Below are positions 31,961-44,477 of a stretch of 64,000 bases of DNA, piece after piece; positions within the stretch are counted from its first letter, which is position 1, and every line of letters begins with the position of its first letter. A program made the position numbers and the translations under genes. The notes under the pieces were generated by a model, which had not been told where the DNA came from, ran no database searches, and saw only the letters and a list, made by a program, of their open reading frames with translations. Source of the DNA: Phymatolithon calcareum (Eukaryota > Rhodophyta > Florideophyceae > Hapalidiales); assembly GCA_977006965.1 (NCBI GenBank), contig OZ345380.1, forward strand, positions 806,001-870,000, in the 5' to 3' direction.

Positions 31961-34335
31961 GGTCCAACCCGAGACTGTTGTCTACGGGTGGGGCTGGACG
32001 GACCCTTGTTAGCCCAGTCCGCAAAATAGGACCATTTAGAAATCCAGAGACCGTCAGTGTGCCGAAAAGAGTGGGCAGTCCGTATCCAGAATTGGCCGTT
32101 CCACGAAGAGTGTCAAGTTCATCCATCCATATTAGGCCTAGAAAATATGGAAATGTTTCTGGAAAGGACTGTTCTCTGAGAAATCTATGAGAGTTTCCAA
32201 ATTCCAACCTCTGCTGGGCCACCAGTTGGTCAGACCGATCGATCACGCACTGTCTTCATATCCGAATCGATCCGTTCCACAATATTAAAATATCCAAACT
32301 GATCCGGAAGACCAATCGTCTTTATCTAAATCCTCAGGTCCACACGCTCATGCTACACGTGCCAAGGAACACGGCGCGCCGCTTATCCGCCGCGCCCAGT
32401 TCTTACAGCGTAATGATCACAGTTACCCTTGCGACCACCGACGTCCGTCTACTCGCCGTGGCTATTGCTCACGAACGCGTTGTCCAAATTTCTTCGAGCT
32501 ATCAAAAGCGTCATCTGAACCCGCTTCGCGCGAAATTTCACGCCATGCCGACAGTCCCCTGGGCCAGTTGCCTCTGGGTTTTATCACGAATGTGCGCTCT
32601 GAACGGAATGGTGTTTCACAATTACAGGCACCCTATGTGAAAAGGCGGGGCGCTGTGCCTTTTCCCGCGGCCGGGTGTCACTTGACTGACGGTTTTTGAT
32701 ATCAGCCGGCGTGAATTGTCCCGCAACTTGGCGCTTGTGGCAGACCAGAGCAGTGACGTACGGCGGTAACTGTCGTTCGCTCACGGCCGCCTCAGCTGTT
32801 GATGGCGTTTTCGAACTCAAGCATAAAAACTCGATCTCTCTTTCTGTTGCGATTCTCAACGTCTCTCTTATCGTCTCTCGCTTTTCTTAACTCATATTAT
32901 TCCCTTACCTGTGTCCGCATCTCCAGGAAGCAGGAACGATCGCCGCGTGCTTTGATCTTATCGTGTGATAGTCTGCTGGTATAATGCGGACAATCGTAGT
33001 GGACTCAATGTGGTGCTTAGAGGAGTGTCGTTTCCAGAAATTGAGTTTCTGCAGGAAATAAGCGGTAAAGAATAGATCGAGTCTAATTGATCACGCCAAG
33101 CTTGAGCGACAATCATTTCGTCACACTCTTGTCTTTGTACGGAGCTGAGAACGAGCTTTCCAGTGATCCTATTCAACGTAGTGAAATCGATCGGCTTCGA
33201 ATCTTGTCTGACCGATTGATTCTGCATATTGCGAATGTCGCGGCTGCCCACTTGCCGAAAAATTCTGTCGTTCGTATTGACAAATGCGACGAAAAGGACG
33301 GACGAGATGCCACCGTCGACACCATAAGTCAGGGAAAAGCCGTTATCGTCGAAACTATTGTCTCGAACGAAAAGTACCGCGTTCGGGCAATAATTCCGAC
33401 CATCATCCGCTCCGATTCAATTGCCCGATAGCAATCCTCCAAAGATCGGCAATGATGAAGCAATGGCTATGCAAATCGCTCCATTCGATCAAAAAGACCG
33501 AGAACAAATGCACTTGCGTCCTTTGCTAGGGGTTGAACCGGACACTTTGACATCCATTCTGCATTGAAAATATTCAAAACCTTTCAATCCGATTCCATTC
33601 ACTGACTAGTTTCTCAAAAAGCAATCCGTATCCGCGAGTGGATAGATGAAGCCTGACCCGTTCTGAACTGTGCCTCGTATGTGAAGACCTTTCCGGATCA
33701 GGCTTCGCTTTCAAAAAATTCAAATCTTAAATTAGTAATGTTTTTGCTATATTCTCAACCTGATTTGGCCTTACACTACCAGAAAATGCGTTCCGTGCGC
33801 GATAAAGTTAACTATTTTGTGTTTCCATTCCGCTCCATTCCGTTAAAGAAAGATAAACTGAATCCAATCCAAATCTCTTGTCCAGAATGTAGTGAATATC
33901 CATCCTGATTTGCAAAATTTCTTAGTAAAACTACGTGATTATGCCGTCCGGTCAAACCCCCATTCTAGGCCCTCTGATGTGATTCTATCTGGTCCAATCC
34001 ATATCTGTCCACATTTCTAAATAGTTTGAGTCCAGATGTATCCATATTATTATGAAATTCAATCCATATTTATCCGAATATTCACGAAATCAGTTCCGCT
34101 TTTTCCCTTAATTTTCGACATCCGTTCCATTCTTTATCCACTTTGTATCCAGCCATTCCAGTGGCGAACCGAAATTTTCTTTCCTGGAGTGCGCCGTTTA
34201 CCGCCGCAATGCTCTTATATGTCATTCCACATCCGATTGGAACCGCAAAAAATTGCTAAAAACACGTCAAAATGCAGTCCATTTTGCTCCGCGCCCGGAT
34301 GCAACTAGGTAAAATCCGTCCACCCCCACCCCTGC
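31961..34335. other. No confident gene; one 114-codon open frame
   Basis: The only longer frame is 33,087-33,431 (+), whose translation is polar with a plausible C-terminal beta-rich part (DTISQGKAVIVETIVSNEKY). It has no recognised family and an equally open antisense frame, so I do not call it. From about 33,540 to 34,200 the DNA is rich in scattered ATCCATAT and TTCCATTC words without a fixed period. Confidence 0.4.
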
Positions 34336-34339
34336 TGTT

Positions 34340-34780
34340 GTCTTTCTCTGTTTACGTCTTCAGAGTATTGGAAAAAACTATATTAATTTGTTCTTACTTC
34401 CGCTCAAAATTTAAGTGAGAAAAAACTTATTTGTTCCTCTTCCTCTGCTCAAATTCTTTATAAAATCTAACTTATTTTTTTCTCCTCTCCGAGGAATAAT
34501 GTAGTGATTTAAAACTTATAAAATCCTCCTCACATAAAAATAAACAATCGAGTTTAAGCTTCCAACTTATTTTCCTGAGTCAGGTTTTATAAGTTGAAGG
34601 TTGATCGGATTGGGAAGATCATCTGGCCAATAGAACTCAGTTTGAATGTAAGTGACAGGAGCGGAGAAAATGCTCAATTCCAGATGAACTATTAAATGTT
34701 TATCTGTCAAAGTTCACATTTTTCTATGTCAGTTACGTGAAAGGAGCCCGTATTTTCTCGTGCCCACAAAAACAATAAGG
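34340..34780. repeat. ~440-bp direct repeat, copy 1
   Basis: It aligns with 35,090-35,530 along its whole length. Both contain TCTCCTCTCCGAGGAATAAT, GTTTTATAAGTTGAAGGTTG and GATCATCTGGCCAATAGAAC. Both end in a TTTTCTCG...ACAAAAACAA string. The repeat contains no coding frame. It may be the LTR pair or terminal part of an unrecognised element. Confidence 0.75.
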
Positions 34781-34985
34781 AGATGTGTACCGTAAGTCGG
34801 GATAACAAATGAAAGTAAAACGTAAGAGTACCAGGCCCGAGTAGGTACAATGGGACCCGAGGGCGGAGCCCGAGGAACTATTGTACCCACGAGGACCAGG
34901 TACGAGCACGTTTTACACATTTGTTATCCCGGCTTACGGTACACATACGACTTGTTTTTGTAAACGCGAGAAAACACGCCGTTTG
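34750..34985. repeat. Large near-perfect palindrome (foldback or LTR-derived)
   Basis: The core arms GTGTACCGTAAGTCGGGATA (from 34,786) and its complement (to 34,948) pair almost completely. Pairing continues inward through GTACCAGGCCCGAG/GAGGACCAGGTAC, and outward through CACAAAAACAA (34,771) and TTGTTTTTGT (34,962) to TTTTCTCG/CGAGAAAA. The core begins TG and ends CA. Its left half recurs at 29,522 after a copia gene, so it may be a palindromic LTR or a MITE that copia captured. Confidence 0.7.
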
Positions 34986-35089
34986 GAAAAGTACAAGTTT
35001 GTTGCCAATGGAAGCTCCCACATAAAGTACAAAAATGACTCTTTCACTGGACCACTACGAACCGAAACGATGGTAAAGCGGTCCATGCC

Positions 35090-35530
35090 CAGACTGTTAT
35101 CGTTTTCTGTTCACGTTTTCAAAATATTAGAAAAAACTAATTTATTTAGTTCTTACCTCTGCACAAAAATTAAATGAGAAAAAACTTATTTTTTCCTCTT
35201 CCCCTTCTCAAATTCTTGAAAAAATCTATCTTATATTTCTCTCCTCTCCGAGGAATAATGTAGTGATTTACAACTTATAAAATCCTCATCACATCAAAAT
35301 AAACAATCGAATTTAAGCTTCCAACTTATTTTTCCCGCATCAGGTTTTATAAGTTGAAGGTTGACCGGGTTTGGAAGATCATCTGGCCAATAGAACTGAG
35401 TTTTAATGACAGTGATATGAGCGCTGAAAATGCTCAATTTTAGATGAACTATTAAATATTTATGGGTCCAAGCTCACATTTACTTTCGTTACGTGAAAGC
35501 AGCTCGTGTTTTCTCGCGTCTACAAAAACA
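35090..35530. repeat. ~440-bp direct repeat, copy 2
   Basis: Same orientation as 34,340-34,780, about 750 bp apart, with scattered substitutions and small indels, so the copies are not recent. The copies enclose the palindrome at 34,750-34,985. Confidence 0.75.
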
Positions 35531-35880
35531 AGGATTTATATCACCTGTTTACACACCAAGAAAATGACTGCGGTCATGCTAACCGAGCCACTGAAACCCA
35601 ACTCGGTCAATCATCTTGCTGGCCTCATGAATATCGTTCCAGATACCCCTTCGTCACGGGGGGCTGTAATGATATGCACTAAGCGAAAGAAAAGGAAGTA
35701 ACGAAACGGCATCCGAAAAGTGTTATGATTTACGCTAGCTATGTTTTGTATCTAGGGCCTAGATATAAAACCATGACGCCAGTACATAAGCAGCATTAAG
35801 GACGGCAATACCTAGGAAGACGCTTACCATCACAGACATTGCAGGAAGATCAACTCATGTTACAAAATTTATAAGACGAA

Positions 35881-36038
35881 TTTCTGGGGTCCCAGACTTA
35901 CTATAAGTAAGCTGAAAATTTTTAATGCTAGTAGAATATGCCTAGAAAGGTGCCAACTTTCCTCCAGTTGGGATACATGGTACATTCTCAAAAAATCCTT
36001 TTAATTACGACTCACACTAAGTCTGGAACCCCAGAAAC
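35881..36038. mobile_element. Small inverted-repeat element containing a LINE 3' tail
   Basis: The ends TTTCTGGGGTCCCAGACTTA (35,881-35,900) and, inverted, TTTCTGGGGTTCCAGACTTA (36,019-36,038) enclose about 105 bp that match the LINE 3' tail at 9,605-9,710. Shared words are TAGAATATGCCT, CTTTCCTCCAGTT and TTTAATTACGA. Either a MITE captured the tail, or a LINE tail was inserted into a hairpin site. No target duplication was found. Confidence 0.65.
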
Positions 36039-36039
36039 A

Positions 36040-37290
36040 TCGGACAGATATTGCGGACTTGAAGAAGGCTGCCTCAGCAATATCTGATAAGATGTCACCC
36101 GGTACTTCGTGTCTGCTTAATAATGGAAGTTCAGGTGAGAGGGCGCGACGGTATCATTGCGAACGAGCAGCGAAAAGAACTTGCCATCCTTCAATTTCCG
36201 TTGACACTATTTAAGCTTCAGTGAGCAAGCGAACCCACAGTCTTATTTCGGAAGCTATCTGTCCAAGGAATATAAGCTCTAAGCTCATGGTCTCATGCTC
36301 TCGTCTTACTCATGAAAGAGCTCTGAACCGATTCAACCTGAGGGACCAAGATATCTATAATGATTATAAGGAATTTCATGATTCCTGAAAACTTGATAAT
36401 GCTTTGGAGGCTTGTGAACCAGAGGTTCCATCTGCTCCTACCATCTTGTAAAGGATGCAACCTATGGAGTAGTAGTGTGTTTAACAGAGATAATCAGGCA
36501 TGTGAGGGAGTGCAATGCCACCTTGGAGCGTTTCAGAAACACATCTGTCCCTCCATGTTAACGAGATGTACGCACTTCAATGAACGTCATGCCTGGGGTA
36601 GTGGCCTCTTGTACGAAATAAAGTCCCATGTGTACTTCTTTGCCATAGTGACAAGATTGGATGTTTAGGCGTTGTTCACGAGGGGCAGTCCCGAATTTCG
36701 GGCCTGTGAACCGTGAACATAAGTCAGTTCATCAAATTTGCTCTGCACAACGGGCTTCCAATTCCAAGATACAGAACGCGTCGAGGAGATATCCTCAACA
36801 CCGAGACATGCGGAAAGCTGGGATTGTTGGGGTGGACGTGCCTGCACCCCAAAGTTTTGTCACACAGAAAATACTCCTCCGCAATAATTTTCTGTCATGT
36901 GGGGACGCGTCTAATGCCCATGCCGCACTAAATCCCTAAGGCTGTCTACTTATCCACAACAAAGTCTACAACATCGAGATGTTAGTCTGCCCTTTTCGCT
37001 TGGCTTGAGGAAGCCCGTCGCCGATACGTGCCATTGTCAACGCAACAAACATGTCCACAATGCCTCCCAACTCAGAGTCACAAAACTTAAAAGCACTTTT
37101 AACTATCATGCTTAGCCTCTTTTTAATACTAGATGATACAGAGGGCTTCCGTTTCCATCTGTCCAGTACATACATAGAGCGGAGAGGATAAAACCGACCG
37201 ACCAGCGCTATTAGGTCATGTACGATACGATAAACAATCAGGCAACTCAAGTCCTCGCTCATAACAAATCTATCTTGCTCTCTACATTCG
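36040..37290. other. Gene-free stretch
   Basis: Reading frames are short and unremarkable. This is the 3' flank of the large minus-strand gene that ends at 37,293; no polyadenylation signal could be assigned with confidence. Confidence 0.45.
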
Positions 37291-37292
37291 CG

Positions 37293-40200
37293 TTAGAAAT
37301 AACCGGTTTGCGACTGCGAAGATTTCACGTTAGACCGCGCTCCTCCTCCACGGCCGACTTTCGGTTCCGGCGGCAGCGGCAGATTATCATCGTCCACGAT
37401 TGCATCAATGTCGAAACCAAAGTTCTGATTCGCAAACTCCTCCATCAGGTCTGCATTTCCGCTCGCATCATCACTTACGTTGTTTACGTTTCCATTCCCC
37501 GTTCCGCTCCTGACGCCGCCGGCCATGTTCACGGTCATACCAACTTGATTCCTGTCCCCACGCGGACGACCGATTATGGAGACAGGACGGTTTCCTCCAG
37601 AGCGCATAGCACTAGAAGCCATTCGGGTTCTCATACTACCCATCCCACTTCCATACATGTTATGCCTGTTCCCATGCACGGGCATTCCTGAGGACAAAGG
37701 AGCCATGTTCTTGCCGTTACCAGTACCCTGCTGATCCATACTACCAATCATATCTCCTCTATAGGTTCGACCCATTTGATGAGACACGTTCATTCCGTTT
37801 TGCATGCCCATCGACCCACTCGCCATAGCATTGCGCCCATATATAGCGGGGCCTCTACCAAGTCCATTCAATCCCACAGATACATTAGCATCATGCGGTC
37901 TCACACGTGCGCGATGCGGAGTAGTCGCAGCCATCTTTCCCGTGCGCTTCGGGACCGATGTGGAGAGAGGTCCCGAAACGGGCATCTGTGGGCGTGGCAT
38001 ATATGATACTTGAGGAGGCATATTCCCAATTGGGAGTGGATTCGAAAGTGGTACCCCTTGTGTGCCCATCGCAACAGGCATACTGCCAACAACAGTAGGT
38101 ACAGCCCGTGCCGCCCGAGAGCCTCGTTCGCCTCGCGCAGGGCCCACATAAGACACCCCCATGTTCGGCGGTATAGCGTAGTTTCCGCGTGCGACTGGCC
38201 TCAAGTTTGCGGGTCCTCCGGGACCGTTTTGCGGCGAAACGGGAGCTGCCAAGTCTGGCGGCAATTTGCTCCCACGCTTCTTAACACGATGGAGCCACTC
38301 GGGATTACTCGAATCGCGAAGATGCCCACAGCGAGCGCAATAAACAGTTACCCCATCCTTGAACAAATAGTAGTGGGAACAATCACCTGAACCATTTCCC
38401 TCACCATCAGGACCAAGCTGATCTTCAAGTTGACGCAATACAGTGACACGAGGCTTTCTTAGACCGTTGTGTCGGGCATGCTCGACATTGCGGAGATGCT
38501 CTGCCATAGTTGGGTGCCCGGCTGCCTCCACGTCTGACGCCTCATCATCTCCACCATACTCCGACGAATTGTTGGAATCTACAGGATGAATTTCAAACTT
38601 GGCTGATCCATTTGCCGCTAACCCAGGAGAAGGACTCTTCACCGGGGTTACTTGCTGAGCGTTGTTTCCCCCGTTCCCGGACAATGTCGACTTATGGTTC
38701 TTAGTGCTTCGATTTCGTACAGTTGTGCGTCGCTGCGTAGCTTTTGTGTACTCCACCTTTACCTTGTTACATTCTTCTCGGACACTCGCTTGGTCTATAG
38801 CTTGCACTTGAGCAAGCTGTCGGCGCGCATCCGCCAGGGCTTTCAAACCAGCATCCTTTGCAAAAAGTTTACTGCACGACGACGTCACGAACGAATCTTC
38901 GTAACCAGATATACATGCCGAAATAGTCTTCGCATCATTGCTTGATATTGAAGCAACCAAAATCTCTCTTCCGGCCACAGCCAAGTTGCGAAGGAGGTCG
39001 TTTGCGGAGTCGCACAGCTTTTGCATGGAAGAGCCGTACTTTCGTGAACGTTCAGAAAGATCATATAATCGCTGCGTGTCTGGCCAGGTCCATTCTGAGC
39101 TTGCGTCATCACTGCTTGTGCCGTTTCCACTGGAACGCTTCCGCTTGCGGTACGATTCCATGTTACCTCTTGCGCTGGCAATGGCTTCTTCAAGAGTAGA
39201 ACGAGCACTGACTTCACGATGAATACTGGCAAGCTCACCACGCGCCCGCTCTTCTTCATCGAACAGCTCAAGAGCAATAAGCTTGTTTTTCATCTCACCG
39301 AGAACGGAGATATCCGAGTTCTTGATGGCAGATTCCAGCTCTTCTCGGGCTGCTTCTTGCTCTCTGAGCTTTTGAGCCCATTCAAGGGCCGCTTCGATTT
39401 CGGACTTCAACGCCTTCAGGCCAATTGCGTTTGCCGCAGAGACTGCAGCATCAATTGCATTAGGATCTTTCGCATCACTCGCCTTCCGCAGCTTACGCCT
39501 CTCACCCTTCAAAAACTTAGCAAAGGATCGTTTTGCAGAGTCGATAGTGGTCGCCAGCTCGGAATCCTTTGAGAGAAGAGCATCAGCTGCGAACTCAAGA
39601 GCACTTTCCACATTCTTCATTTTCCCTGTACTCATAGCCATTGAAAGCCTTGCATTAGCTTCTCGCTCCCGATTTTCCAACTGAAGTTTCTCCTCTTCTG
39701 CCTTTCGCAATTCAAGCTCAAGCTCTTCACAAAGTGAGTTCGCCTCCTGAACCACGGCCGAGGGGTTCGGCACTGCGAAAATGCGTTCAGATGCACCGCT
39801 TCCGTCCATATCGGCCATAGCTTTAAGTGCAAGTTCGACAATAGGAGTTGCCTTCCTTACGGCAATTAAACTTCGCTCATGTATAGACCGGCGAAGATCA
39901 GCTTCGGCTTTCTCCAAGATAGAAATTTGATTGGTAACACGGTCTGCTTCGAGAATTACTGGATCATCTCGATCGAGTACCGTTCGCAGCGCCCGATTCA
40001 CCGCGCGAGCAAGCACGCGAGGATCTCCACCATGCAGCGTGGAGGAAATTGCTTTAGAAACGGTCTGCTGAGCGTTTTCCCTTTTCGAGTCAGCCGCTTC
40101 TCTTGCACGCTCATCGCGCGCCCTTCGCTCTTCTCCCTGCAACTCGGCAAGCATTTTTCGCGCTTTTGCAACTTCGTTTCCAAGGCCAACCTCCACTGCA

Positions 40201-43200
40201 AGCGGTGTGTCAACTGAAACCTGAGACCCCGGCGGTGGCGGGGGTGGATGGCGTCCGTTCGCACCTCCATTCGGCAAGGCAATTCCACCTGAATCTGTGT
40301 AAGTGCCGTACGCGTCTGCGTCGCTGTACTCGGGAGCACCGTTCTGAGTCGTATCGCCGCTTGCCGTTGTCGCCAAATGAAATACTAATTTGCTGACATG
40401 AGCTATGGCCTCCGTCAATTTGGAGATTGAGCGCTGCGTTATCGCCTCGTAAAGTCTGTCACGAGCTTCGGCGGCCTCTGCTTCTCGTTTACGGATTTCC
40501 TTTGTGCGGCGAACAGACTCTCGGTCTTCTTTCGGAGCGCGTCGCTTCGTGGATGAAGAATTTCTTGGTGGCGGCGGTGGCGGTGGTGGAAGTGTGGCAC
40601 TGTCGTTTGCGAATGACTTCTCATTCCCGTATTGCATCTTTGGCAAAGGCAATGTATCGGGTTCATAGGCTGCCATGGACGATGTTGCCGCCAGATATTC
40701 GTCAGGTGCAGGTGGAGGGAAGGTATCGATCACATGGTTGCATGGACGTAGAGTACCATCCGGGGCAGTGTGGTGATGATGCGCATGAGAGGATGACAAA
40801 TCACAAGTCGCTCCAGTGCTTTGAGAGCTGCTTGCTGGAGCCGTGGACGAAAACGGCATTATGCCGGCAGCAGGAGACAAAGGTGGCAGCATTCCAGTAC
40901 CTGATTGGTGTTCTTGGGTGGTCGAATGAAGTTTAGTTGGAGAGGAAATCGCATCCGGCGAAAACTTTGCACCATGAATTGTTTTCATGCGCTGCTTTTG
41001 AAGTCGCTCGACAAGAAGTCGAACCACTTCTTTCGCGCCGTGATGCGCAGCGTACTGCACGAGAGTCCAGTTGTTGCGGCCGATGTTCTTACAATTATCC
41101 GAAACACTTGCCCCACAATTCAGCAGCAAAACGGCACACGCACCATGTCCATTCAAGACGGCGAAGTCAAGAGCGGTCCACTTGCTGTTATCAGTTGCTG
41201 CATCTACAGATGCTCCTCGCCGGAGCAGGAGTTCGACTACATCTTGATGACCTTTCGAAGCTGCTAGTTGCAATGGAGTAAGATAGTCAGATACCTCGTT
41301 ATCCTTATCAAGAAATGCCTTGATACTAGCCTTGCAGTTAATGTTCGTCAAGGCATCAAGGAGTATTTGGACGACTTCTCGATTGCCGTCATCTGCGGCA
41401 ATTAGAAGCAGAGGCTTTTTCGTGCAGTTCACTTTTGCACCAGCCGCAATCAAGAGACGAACGCAGGAAGCGTGTCCTTTTTGAACAGCATAGTGCAAAG
41501 GCGTAATGCCTTTCAAAGTTTTGCAATTCACCTTCGCATCTGCTTTCAGAAGGAGGTCGAGACATTCTTCAAACCCGTCCCTCGCCGTGACATGAACAGG
41601 AGTATACTTTTCGACATCTTCATTGTTGGGGTCAGCCCCGTGATTCAGCAAAAGTTGGACAATCTTGACGTGGTTTTTGTGCGCGGCAAGGCACAGAGGT
41701 GTTTGCTTTTTCTCTGTCAAGGCATTGATGGGTGCCGCGTGTTCAATCAGCATCTTGCATATTGTAAGATTTCCACCGCCGGAAGCGGCTAGATGGAGAG
41801 CTGTTATTCCCTCTGCACAACTTGTTGTAGGGTCCGCTCCATGTTCTATAAGCAGCTGCGTACAGCGAACAAAACCTTTTGAAGCAGCCCATGCAAGGGG
41901 GGTATATCGATTCTTTCCATACGTCTGGTTCAAATCCGGTTTGCAGCGACGGAGAAAAAGTGCAAGACATTCCGGTTTTCCTAGATTTGCGGCAAGAACT
42001 ATAGCGGGTAAACTAGTTCCAAACCCTCCATTGGCTGGACCTCCACCAGGATGTAGAAGAGCGGGAGCATCTGTTGCTGCCCCCCTTTGACTCCACGTCA
42101 TGCGCGAAAGCAACAAAGCAATACAGTGGGAATGTCCCAGGCGTACGGCACGGCCAAGCTTCGCAGCCAGGCCCGCTCGCCCGTCTCCAAGACGACCTGC
42201 GCCGGAGCAGAACGTGCAGATTTGCTTTGCTTCTGAATGAACCTGGCGACTTCCGTCCCCAGACGTCTCTTCTACTGGTTTTCCGCGAGGCCTGCGTTCG
42301 GAAAGCGGTGCTGATTCGCAGCACAGAGAGCAATTGCACGGTGACGGGGGAGGTGGGATCAAGTCGGAGTCCGAATCTTCGTCCTCTGGGTCAGAGTCAG
42401 TAGAAGACACCGAGGTTGATCCGGCAGTGTCCCCCAGCGAATTGTGCGAATGTCCGTTTTGATCCACAGTCGATACTGCAGACCCCGCATGTCCACCAGA
42501 ACTATCAAAATTCGCAGTCGAAGGATAGTGCTGTGCATGATGGTGATGATGATGCTGATATGAACATGAGCATCCTGAGTGGCCCAAGGGTGGCGGAGGT
42601 GGGGCCGTCACGGTGGCTGGAATAGGCGCAGGAGGAGCCGAAGATCCTCGCGACATATCCACCGTTGCGGGCTCGGCGCCAAACATCCTCTCCAACAAAA
42701 GGCGAGCTCTTAGTCGGACATCCTCATTCGCGTGCGTCGTCAGGGCTTCGATGCGCTCCACGCCATGCGCTTCAGCAACCAAAGCTGCCATTTTGTTGTA
42801 GCCCAATTTATCTGCCGCTGCCTCGTGCTGTCCGCACACCAAAATGTTGCGCAGACCTTTCAACGCAACTGCGGCCACGGTACTACATCCCTTCCATTGA
42901 ACATCGAGGTCCTTTGAGCAGGTAAGAAGGTTGCAAAGAGCACGAACGCCGTTCTTGTCAGCGAGATAATTAATTTGACGCGGCTCACGCTTACTCGACA
43001 GATTGAACAGAACCCACGTCGCATCTTCGCGGCACGCGGCGTCCTGATTGTCCAGCAGCTTCAGTAAGGGTGGAAGAATATCGGCATCGAGGACGTCTTG
43101 AACTTGATGCGACGACTCGGTTATGTTAGAGACGATCCAGCAGACCTCCTTGCGAATACCGCGGTCTGCCGATGCCAGGAGGGCACGCAGACAGGGCAAT

Positions 43201-44122
43201 GCTTCGCTGTCGATAACGACTTGCGTCTGTCGATCGTCACCACAAGCGACGTTTCCGAGGACCTGCAGCGCAGCAGACTGAACGGATATGGGAACGGCAC
43301 GCGCTCTGGACGGTCGCAAAAGTGCGACCAATTTGGGGACAACGTTAGCTTCCAATATGGCTTGTATACGGTCGTTTTGGATGCCATCGCCAAAAAGACG
43401 GCACAAGCCAACACATGCTTCTTTCAAGACCTTCTCGTCCTTGTTCTCATCTAGCATGTTAGCCAGCGCGGCTGCAGTCTGTCGTACCTATCTCGCCGAA
43501 AACAATACCCAGGTACGAATTATCGCAGATACGAGGATTACGAAAAACGAGCGCGGAGCACGAGAAAATATCACAGGGATATAAACGAATAGACGGAAGC
43601 GCGTGTTAGGTTCTGGTATGGCGATGACGATCTGTGCATTCTGCAGAAATTGGCCTAGGGCTGATCTAGGATAATCGCAATCACATAGTCCGAGGCGCGC
43701 TATTCAACGATCGCCCGGAAGTATGCAGCAGCAATCAAAAATGCCTAATCAAGTGCAAGCGATCAAATGGGCAAGCTCTCAATAAGCCATGGGATATACC
43801 ACGACTTGCGCTGCATTTTTCGCTTAAGGAGATGCTCCGGGAACGAAAAAAAAGCGCAGAAACGAAGAAGGAAACTCACCTGTGAGAGAGATATGTCTTG
43901 CGCATGGTGCTCGGGACGTGAAGCTACGTCCCATGGAGGTGCGAAATCACCCATGGCAGACGCCGTGAGCGCGAGAGTGGAATTGCATACAGCGTCGTCC
44001 ACCAGGCTCCAATAAGCCAAGGAAGTCGAACGAGCTGGAGGAGAGGGCACGAGGACGGTGTCGCCGACGTCAAGGTCCAGATGAGCAATAAGAGAAGATA
44101 AGTGAGTCAAGGTTGGATGCAA
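37293..44122 (-). CDS. Giant armadillo-ankyrin repeat protein, two exons
   Basis: Exon 1 is 44122-43880 (81 codons). A 392-nt intron (43879-43488; donor GTGAGT) follows, and exon 2 runs 43487-37293, giving about 2145 residues. Exon 2 carries ten codons (VRQTAAALAN) before its first ATG, and they join exon 1 in frame. Genome 43,450-42,680 encodes armadillo repeats like importin alpha (VPKLVALLRP, EVCWIVSNITE, LPPLLKLLDNQDAACREDA). Genome about 42,170-40,970 encodes a run of ankyrin repeats (TPLHYAVQKGHASCVRLLIAAGA and many similar). Then come Pro-rich and His-rich linkers, long Glu/Lys/Ala coiled coils (about 40,550-38,750), a Cys pair cluster (CARCGHLRD) at about 38,330, and a Gly/Met/Asn/Arg-rich tail. 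Armadillo and ankyrin arrays both bind proteins, so a large cytoplasmic or nuclear scaffold is likely. No kinase, HECT or other enzyme domain is seen. Confidence 0.85.
43488..43879 (-). other. Intron of the armadillo-ankyrin gene
   Basis: The donor CTCACAG|GTGAGT and acceptor GGCGAGATAG|GTACGACAG are both phase 0. Unspliced, exon 1 reads on to a stop at 43,763, and exon 2 is preceded by TAG, so splicing is needed to join them. This is the longest intron I find in the window. Confidence 0.65.
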
Positions 44123-44275
44123 AAGCGGGCGCGGTGGGGATGAAGGGGGCTTAGTCTGAAGGGGGTCTGTGATGTTTTCGTTCGGGTCAAAGTTTGCCTC
44201 AGTAAGGTAGAACCTGGTATGTCGCGAGAAACACTAGACGGCATGCCCTAGCACGGCCGGGGTGCTGTTTTCGAG

Positions 44276-44440
44276 ATGGAATTGGAGCCGCCCCCAAAGC
44301 GCCGACGTGGGAGAGACACGCGTCCTTACATCGGGATGGTCACGACGTATAAAATTTCGCCAAATTTCACTCAACAGCCCGAGCTGTTTGTGTCAGCTCC
44401 GGCGGTGGCCTCATCAATCGACAAGTTCCCCTTTATCTAA
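44276..44440 (+). CDS. Small basic/Pro protein or first exon, divergent from the giant gene
   Basis: A 54-residue frame starts MELEPPPKRRRGRD, which contains a nuclear-localisation-like run. It continues YIGMVTTYKISPNF and ends at TAA 44,438-44,440. It lies 153 bp from, and divergent to, the armadillo-ankyrin gene, so the two may share a promoter. A second protein-like frame follows at 44,478-44,708 (SLIDAERSRQQRYRTRSIGL, then DEWSIDERGTIF). The two could be exons of one gene, with acceptor TGTCTTTAG before 44,483, but I found no matching donor phase. Family unknown. Confidence 0.35.
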   Translation: MELEPPPKRRRGRDTRPYIGMVTTYKISPNFTQQPELFVSAPAVASSIDKFPFI

Positions 44441-44477
44441 GCGCTGTACGACGTGGCAGTCGTGACTGTAATACGTG

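Noticed and set aside
33087-33431. 114-codon plus-strand frame
   Set aside because: No family resemblance, and a 97-codon antisense frame overlaps it; not enough to call a gene.
40427-40936. 169-codon plus-strand frame inside the giant gene
   Set aside because: It is antisense to the repeat-rich coding exon and has no family resemblance.
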